Positions 59,256 to 64,000 of a DNA stretch of 64,000 bases are shown piece by piece (position 1 is the stretch's first letter; every line of letters begins with the position of its first letter). The DNA is taken from positions 124,001-188,000 of the forward strand of contig PERG01000001.1 of the NCBI GenBank assembly GCA_002928535.1. The letters are read 5' to 3'. Position numbers and translations under genes: made by a program. Below the pieces are notes generated by a model. It was given only the letters and a program-made list of their open reading frames with translations, ran no database searches and was not told the origin of the DNA. The stretch is from Methylotenera sp. GTDB taxonomy: Bacteria > Pseudomonadota > Gammaproteobacteria > Burkholderiales > Methylophilaceae.

Positions 59256-59540
59256 ATGGACAATAACATACAAGCTTCCGACATTTACGCAATTGCATTA
59301 CACCACCGCTTCCAATGGGAAGAAGCACAGCAAAGTTATGTGATACTTTTCCCGGAAGGCATGGTCAAACTTCATGGCGGCGCAGGTGAAGTAATCAAGC
59401 GTGTAGATGGCAAAGCGACAGTTGGCGATATCGTTGCCGATCTGAAAGCGACATTCCCGGATGCAGTAGGCATCGAGGATGACATTATGGGCATGTTTGA
59501 TTTGGCCGTTGGAAAGGCTTGGCTTAGAAAGCTTAATTAA
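59256..59540 (+). CDS. pqqD: PqqA-binding chaperone PqqD
   Basis: A 94-residue RRE-type peptide chaperone that binds PqqA and presents it to PqqE. HHRFQWEEAQQSYVILFPEG and MVKLHGGAGEVIKRVDG are characteristic. The ATG at 59256 is preferred to a TTG two codons earlier. It is separate from pqqE here, not fused as in some methylotrophs. Confidence 0.96.
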   Translation: MDNNIQASDIYAIALHHRFQWEEAQQSYVILFPEGMVKLHGGAGEVIKRVDGKATVGDIVADLKATFPDAVGIEDDIMGMFDLAVGKAWLRKLN

Positions 59541-59595
59541 ATTTAACCAAAAAATTAGCGTTAAGCATTCATTAGCCTTAATTAGGAGTAGCAAA

Positions 59596-60828
59596 ATGAC
59601 ACAGACATCCTTAGGTGAGTCAGTTGTACAAAAAGAGATTCAGTCTCAAGCGCAGAACAATGGCGTGGCCGCGAATATTACGCATACCCAACCATTATGG
59701 CTGCTGGCGGAGGTTACTTATCGCTGTCCCCTGCATTGTGCATTTTGCTATAACCCAACCGATTACGATAAACATACCCAGAATGAATTAACCACTGAAC
59801 AATGGATACAGGCGCTGCGTGATGCACGCAAGCTGGGTGCATTGCAGCTTGGCATTTCTGGTGGTGAGCCTTTATTGAGAGACGATATTGAAGATATCGT
59901 TATAGAAGCGAAAAAATTAGGCTATTACAGCAATCTGATTACCTCTGGCGTAGGACTCACCGAAAAGCGTATCCAGGCATTCAAAGATGGCGGTCTGGAT
60001 CATATACAGCTTTCAATGCACGACATTACTGAAGAAATCAATAATTTCATTACCAACACGCGTACTTTTGAACTGAAGAAAAAAGTGGCGGCCATGATTA
60101 AAAATCATGGTTATCCGATGGTGTTAAATGTGGTGATTCACCGTTATAACATCGGTCATATCAAAGAAATTCTGGAGATGGCGGAAGCCTTAGGTGCTGA
60201 TTACGTTGAATTGGCTAACACCCAATACTACGGGTGGTCTTTGGTGAATCGTAACCAGCTCATGCCGCTGAAAGAGCAAATTGATTACGCTGAGAAAATC
60301 ACCAACGAGTTCCGTGAAAAAGTAGGGAACAAAATGAAGATTTTCTTCGTGGTGCCAGACTATTTCTCAAATCGCCCAAAAAAATGCATGAACGGTTGGG
60401 GTGAAGTGTTCATGATTGTAACTGCTAACGGCGATGTATTGCCTTGTCACTCGGCGCGTGTGCTGCCCAATATGCAATTTCCGAATGTGCGTGATAAGGG
60501 CCTGGAATGGGCATGGAAAGACTCTCCGGCATTTAATAAATATCGCGGTACTGATTGGATGAAAGGACCTTGCGTCACTTGTCCGGAAAAATTAAACGAT
60601 TTAGCAGGCTGCCGTTGTCAGGCATTTTTACTGACAGGCGATGCAGAAAGTGCCGACCCGGTTTGCTCGCTATCACCCAATCATCACCTGATTGAAAAAG
60701 CCATTGAGGACTCAAAAAATCCAGTGTTGGCTTCTCAACCAATCATTTTCAGAACTGACAAAAACTCTAAAAAGTATGCCAGCGGTGAGTCGACCGAGCG
60801 AGTGGAGGAGTTTCACGCACTGCCATAA
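59596..60828 (+). CDS. pqqE: PqqA peptide cyclase (radical SAM) PqqE
   Basis: A 410-residue radical SAM enzyme that cross-links Glu and Tyr of PqqA. The SAM cluster motif CxxxCxxC is at Cys44, Cys48 and Cys51 (RCPLHCAFCYNP), and GISGGEPLLR binds SAM. A SPASM domain with auxiliary-cluster Cys follows (GPCVTCPEKLNDLAGCRC and DPVCSLSPNHH). The ATG at 59596 has AGGAG upstream and gives the usual short N-terminal extension. A terminator follows the gene. Confidence 0.98.
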   Translation: MTQTSLGESVVQKEIQSQAQNNGVAANITHTQPLWLLAEVTYRCPLHCAFCYNPTDYDKHTQNELTTEQWIQALRDARKLGALQLGISGGEPLLRDDIEDIVIEAKKLGYYSNLITSGVGLTEKRIQAFKDGGLDHIQLSMHDITEEINNFITNTRTFELKKKVAAMIKNHGYPMVLNVVIHRYNIGHIKEILEMAEALGADYVELANTQYYGWSLVNRNQLMPLKEQIDYAEKITNEFREKVGNKMKIFFVVPDYFSNRPKKCMNGWGEVFMIVTANGDVLPCHSARVLPNMQFPNVRDKGLEWAWKDSPAFNKYRGTDWMKGPCVTCPEKLNDLAGCRCQAFLLTGDAESADPVCSLSPNHHLIEKAIEDSKNPVLASQPIIFRTDKNSKKYASGESTERVEEFHALP

Positions 60829-60854
60829 TGACTATTTTGTAGACAGTCTTTAAT

Positions 60855-60886
60855 AAGCGCAGCTACAAGCTGCGCTTTTTATTTTT
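60855..60886 (+). terminator. Terminator of the pqq operon
   Basis: AAGCGCAGC, a TACAA loop and GCTGCGCTT followed by TTTATTTTT, 26 bp after pqqE. Confidence 0.9.
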
Positions 60887-60899
60887 GGTACAATCCACT

Positions 60900-62087
60900 A
60901 TGCAAAAAATAACAAGCTCACCTCTCATACTTTCCTTTGTATTAGCTTCTTTGGCTGCATTGGCACCTTTTGCAATAGACACTTATTTGCCTGCTTTCCA
61001 AGTCATGGGGGAAAATCTAAATGCCAGAGATGTGCATATTCAACAAAGCCTGACTTTTTATTTGCTACCTTATGCATTGATGACGCTGTTTCATGGTGCG
61101 ATTTCTGATGCGATCGGCCGACTTACTACCATCAAATGGGGCCTCAGTATTTTTATATTGGCCAGTATAGGCTGTGCGTTTGCGCCCAATGTTGAAACTT
61201 TATGGTTTTTCCGTGCATTACAGGGAGCAAGTGGCGGGGCGGGGAATACGGTAGCACGTGCCATGGTGCGTGACTTATTCGAGGGGCCACAGGCGCAACG
61301 CGTGATGGCCACGGTGCAAATGCTCTTCGGCATTGCCCCAGCCGTGGCACCTATTATTGGCGGACTTTTATTAGGCATTAACTGGCAGTTTATCTTTCTA
61401 TTTCTGGCGCTATATGCGTTCTTGAGTTTGATGGCTGCTATGAAGTATCTGCCCGAAACCATGCCTGTAGAAAAGCGCTTACCCCTGTCTGTGAACCAAG
61501 TGATTACCAGCTATAAACAGATCTTCGGTGATAAAGAGTTCCGTTATATCGTTTTGGCGTCCGCCGCTAATTTCTCAGCGTTTTTCATATATGTACTCGC
61601 TAGCCCTATATTTTTGCTAAAGCACTTGGGCTTAAGTGCGCATCAGTTTGGCTGGATGTTTATCCCTACGGTATGTGGAATGATTATTGGCTCTTATCTA
61701 GCTAAATATGCGGCCGGGAGATTTAGTTATCAGCAAGTGGTTAAGTTTGCTTATGCCTGGATGACATTTATCGTACTATTAAATTTGCTGATTTGTTATA
61801 CATTCCCTGTCAGTCCATTTTTAAATATTCTGCCCATTGCATTATTCAATATTGGGATGGCTTTAGCCATGCCAGTACTGGCGCTGGCCTCTTTGGACAG
61901 ACATCCTAAGATACGTGGCACGGCTGCTTCTGGGCAGGCATTTATGCAAATGCTGTTATCAACAGTATCAGCTGGCTTAATTGTGCCATTAGTCTGGTAT
62001 GCACCCGTGGGGCTTGCCTGGGCAATGGCAGCCTATTTAGCACTAGGCTGGCTAATGATTTTTAGAAGTAAATTATGGACGCAGTAA
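60900..62087 (+). CDS. MFS drug efflux transporter, Bcr/CflA family
   Basis: A 395-residue 12-helix major facilitator. LAPFAIDTYLPAF in helix 1 with the Asp typical of DHA1 drug/proton antiporters, GAISDAIGRLTTIKWG in loop 2-3 (the MFS signature) and RALQGASGGAGNTVARA (motif C region) support Bcr/CflA. The ATG at 60900 is preferred; an upstream in-frame TTG (60885) overlaps the pqq terminator. The proximity to pqq genes is probably incidental, although export of a small molecule such as PQQ cannot be excluded. Confidence 0.9.
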   Translation: MQKITSSPLILSFVLASLAALAPFAIDTYLPAFQVMGENLNARDVHIQQSLTFYLLPYALMTLFHGAISDAIGRLTTIKWGLSIFILASIGCAFAPNVETLWFFRALQGASGGAGNTVARAMVRDLFEGPQAQRVMATVQMLFGIAPAVAPIIGGLLLGINWQFIFLFLALYAFLSLMAAMKYLPETMPVEKRLPLSVNQVITSYKQIFGDKEFRYIVLASAANFSAFFIYVLASPIFLLKHLGLSAHQFGWMFIPTVCGMIIGSYLAKYAAGRFSYQQVVKFAYAWMTFIVLLNLLICYTFPVSPFLNILPIALFNIGMALAMPVLALASLDRHPKIRGTAASGQAFMQMLLSTVSAGLIVPLVWYAPVGLAWAMAAYLALGWLMIFRSKLWTQ

Positions 62088-62136
62088 AAACAAATAAGCT
62101 AGTATAAGTTTTTCATTTACATCCTAAGGAGTAGAC

Positions 62137-62547
62137 ATGTTTAAAGCTGAACAATGTACCAAATGGACGCCCTATGTTTTAGGCATATTGCGGATTGTCA
62201 CAGGCTTTCTTTTTCTGCAGCATGGCTCTGCTAAGTTATTAGGTGTGCCGCATCTCGAAATGTTTGGGGATGGCGTGCCTCTTATGTCTCTAATGGGTGT
62301 TGCAGGTATTTTAGAGTTGGTCGGCGGTGCGATGATATTGATTGGCTTATTTACCCGACCTGTTGCTTTTATTTTATCTGGCCAGATGGCAGTCGCTTAT
62401 TTTATGGCGCATGCGCCAGAAGGTCCTTTACCTATCCTTAATAACGGTGAGTTGGCTGCTCTATATAGCTTTATATTTCTGTATTTTGCCTTTGCCGGCA
62501 GCGGTAAACTCAGCGTAGATAGCATCTGCTGCAAAAAATCTGTGTAA
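62137..62547 (+). CDS. DoxX family membrane protein
   Basis: A 136-residue inner-membrane protein with four hydrophobic helices. ILRIVTGFLFLQHGSAKLLG opens the family domain; GILELVGGAMILIGLFTRPVAF and FIFLYFAFAGSGKLSVD are further conserved parts. DoxX proteins are linked to redox or thiol homeostasis but have no fixed reaction. AAGGAG lies before the ATG. Confidence 0.9.
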   Translation: MFKAEQCTKWTPYVLGILRIVTGFLFLQHGSAKLLGVPHLEMFGDGVPLMSLMGVAGILELVGGAMILIGLFTRPVAFILSGQMAVAYFMAHAPEGPLPILNNGELAALYSFIFLYFAFAGSGKLSVDSICCKKSV

Positions 62548-62552
62548 ACAAA

Positions 62553-63089
62553 CTAATCCGGGTCTGTTAAGACAGGCTCGGCCACTGACTCAATAGCCGC
62601 CTGACTTTTCCAGAGCAGATATACCCGGCAATCAAACTCTAACTGGTGATAGTTTGGTTCCATATGACGGCATAACTGGTAAAACGCTTTGTCATGATTA
62701 CGCTCTTTTAAGTGTGCCAATTCGTGCACCACTATCATCCGTAAAAAATCTGCGGGTGCCGCTTTAAAAAATGAAGATATTCTCACTTCTTTCTTGGCTT
62801 TTAATTTCCCACCTTGCACGCGCGATATTGCAGTATTTAAACCCAGCGCATGATGTTGTATACCCAATTGATTATCGTAATGTACTTTGTCTAGCAGTGG
62901 CGTATTGCGCAAGAACGCTTGTTTAATCTCGTTAGCGTACTGATAGAGTGCTTTATCGGTTTGTATCGTATGGTTTTGCGGATAACGTTGCGTAATGTAT
63001 TCACCCAGCAGGTTTTGCGCGTGCAATTGCCGGATCTTATTTTGTAGATCAGGTGCGTAGTGCTGCAAGTATTTAAGCGCTGAAGTCAT
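62553..63089 (-). CDS. YgjP-like zinc metallopeptidase domain protein
   Basis: A 178-residue protein with the zinc motif HELAH at 122-126 (MIVVHELAHLKERNH) and a third likely ligand His132. The layout matches the YgjP/DUF45 (SprT- and WLM-related) group of cytosolic metallopeptidase-like proteins, whose substrates are unknown. It is convergent with the DoxX gene, whose stop is only a few bases away, with no terminator visible between them. Confidence 0.87.
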   Translation of the reverse strand: MTSALKYLQHYAPDLQNKIRQLHAQNLLGEYITQRYPQNHTIQTDKALYQYANEIKQAFLRNTPLLDKVHYDNQLGIQHHALGLNTAISRVQGGKLKAKKEVRISSFFKAAPADFLRMIVVHELAHLKERNHDKAFYQLCRHMEPNYHQLEFDCRVYLLWKSQAAIESVAEPVLTDPD

Positions 63090-63110
63090 GAGTGTCGGCA
63101 GACTAAAATA

Positions 63111-63136
63111 AAAAAGGAGGCAAAGCCTCCTTTTTT
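63111..63136. terminator. Terminator after fdxA
   Basis: AAAAAGGAGGC, an AAA loop and GCCTCCTTTTTT. The T-run on the minus strand lies downstream of fdxA and ends its transcript before the metallopeptidase gene. Confidence 0.9.
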
Positions 63137-63152
63137 ATTTGTAATTGAATCA

Positions 63153-63476
63153 TTATTCAACTAAGAGTTTACGTTTGCCTTGAACACCATTCATGGCTTC
63201 AGCATTTTCCAGCGCAGGCTTGCGTGCTGTAATGGCAGGCCACAGTTCTGCTAGACGCGCGTTCAACGCGATAAATTCTTGCTGGTCTGCTGGTACATCA
63301 TCCTCTGCAAAAATAGCTTCAGCAGGGCACTCAGCTACACATAACGTACAATCTATACACTCATCTGGATTGATGGCCAAGAAGTTCGGGCCCTCAACGA
63401 AACAATCTACTGGGCATACATCTACGCAATCAGTAAATTTACATTGAATGCAGTTTTCGGTAACGACATAAGTCAT
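63153..63476 (-). CDS. fdxA: Seven-iron ferredoxin FdxA
   Basis: A 107-residue bacterial-type ferredoxin with [3Fe-4S] and [4Fe-4S] clusters. The Cys pattern is C9, C17, C21 (with C12 nearby) and C40, C43, C46, C50 ([19 protein letters not shown] and [14 protein letters not shown]). The helical C-terminal extension with [16 protein letters not shown] is typical of FdxA. Electron donor and acceptor are not evident. It has its own terminator on the 3' side. Confidence 0.95.
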   Translation of the reverse strand: MTYVVTENCIQCKFTDCVDVCPVDCFVEGPNFLAINPDECIDCTLCVAECPAEAIFAEDDVPADQQEFIALNARLAELWPAITARKPALENAEAMNGVQGKRKLLVE

Positions 63477-63587
63477 CTTAATTTTCCTTTGCTATCCTGT
63501 AGTGAAGCTTTTACAGGCTTAATACTAAAACGCTATTTTAATTGATTTTGGTTGCAAATTAAAACGCAAATAAAACCCTGGCAATAC

Positions 63588-64000
63588 TTAAACAATCATG
63601 CCTGCACCAACAGTGTTGTTGGTCGATTCGTCGATCAAGATAAATGCACCGGTTGCACGGTTAACGCAATAGCTGTCGATCATTAATGGCTGCGCAAGCT
63701 TGAACGTAATACGGGCTATATCATTCATTTGCAAGCCCTGGCTTGGTTGTTCTTCCAAAGTATTCACATCAATCTTGTACAAAATTGTACCAACTTTGGC
63801 TTTTGATTCACGCGTAGTATGGCGGACTACATAAGTGCGCGCGGTAGACATCGGTGTTTCTGAAAGCCAGCAGACAAAAGCTTCGATTTGTTTTACCGGT
63901 TCTTGCGCCTCAGCTGATTTTACAATCATGTCACCACGTGAAGTGTCGATCTCATCTTCCAACAATAAAGTTACGCTTTGTTCAGTAGTGGCTGATTGCA
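63588..64000 (-). CDS. cysN: Sulfate adenylyltransferase subunit 1, C-terminal part (partial)
   Basis: The last 137 codons of a gene that enters from the right edge. EQSVTLLLEDEIDTSRGDMIV and the end DESTNNTVGAGMIV are the C-terminal beta-barrel domains of CysN, the GTPase subunit that drives ATP sulfurylase (CysD) in sulfate assimilation. The catalytic GTPase domain lies outside the window, so fusion to CysC cannot be judged from the start, but no CysC kinase domain follows at the C-terminus. Confidence 0.92.
   Translation of the reverse strand, partial: QSATTEQSVTLLLEDEIDTSRGDMIVKSAEAQEPVKQIEAFVCWLSETPMSTARTYVVRHTTRESKAKVGTILYKIDVNTLEEQPSQGLQMNDIARITFKLAQPLMIDSYCVNRATGAFILIDESTNNTVGAGMIV

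Noticed and set aside
60900-62087. Bcr/CflA transporter as a dedicated PQQ exporter
   Set aside because: It is separated from pqqE by a strong terminator and belongs to a broad drug-efflux family; position alone is not enough.

Overview
The window looks like chromosome from a methylotrophic betaproteobacterium, most likely of the Methylophilaceae (Methylotenera/Methylophilus type). Four things point there: a complete pqqABCDE operon, a tmRNA whose tag reads ANDETYALAA, the betaproteobacterial gene order leuC-ecn-leuD-leuB-asd-fimV-truA-trpF-trpB-trpA-accD-folC-dedD-cvpA-purF-metZ, and a moderately AT-rich base composition. The assignment is inference; no 16S rRNA is present. I see no phage, insertion sequence, integrase, CRISPR array or tRNA gene. 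This is mostly core genome, with a few accessory pieces.

Layout. 1-9.2 kb: start of a divergent exported protein, an ABC transporter pair (YbbA/YbbP type), a TonB-dependent receptor, an orphan sigma-54 response regulator, purT and a group II truncated haemoglobin. 9.2-12.8 kb: two tandem RhlE-type DEAD-box helicases on the minus strand behind a strong promoter and a leader of about 300 nt that contains a possible upstream ORF. 12.8-23 kb: typA, an ABC-F protein, a nitroreductase, a GreA/GreB-type factor, an unknown lipoprotein, guaB-guaA, a DUF4124 protein and rnfH/ratA. 23-24 kb: smpB followed by ssrA. 24-27.9 kb: a three-subunit molybdenum aldehyde oxidoreductase (paoABC type). 27.9-30.7 kb: an unrecognised 57-residue peptide gene, an exported esterase, ppnP and yajQ.

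30.9-48.6 kb is the long biosynthetic block on the plus strand: leucine (leuCDB), aspartate semialdehyde (asd), FimV, TruA, tryptophan (trpF, trpB, trpA), fatty acid and folate (accD, folC), cell envelope (SPOR protein, CvpA), purine (purF) and methionine (metZ). 48.7-57.1 kb: gyrA-serC-pheA, a membrane diguanylate cyclase, hisC and a DAHP synthase, so serine and aromatic amino acid synthesis with one signalling gene inserted. 57.2-60.9 kb: pqqA, a hairpin terminator/attenuator, then pqqB-pqqC-pqqD-pqqE, making the cofactor of periplasmic methanol dehydrogenases. 60.9-64 kb: a Bcr/CflA efflux pump, DoxX, a YgjP-type metallopeptidase, ferredoxin FdxA and the 3' part of cysN.

The less explained features are the rhlE leader with its upstream ORF, the 57-residue peptide gene at 28.2 kb, a repeat-like intergenic segment before leuC, a cluster of hairpins after typA, and the pqqA-pqqB hairpin. 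None of these amounts to a proven new system.
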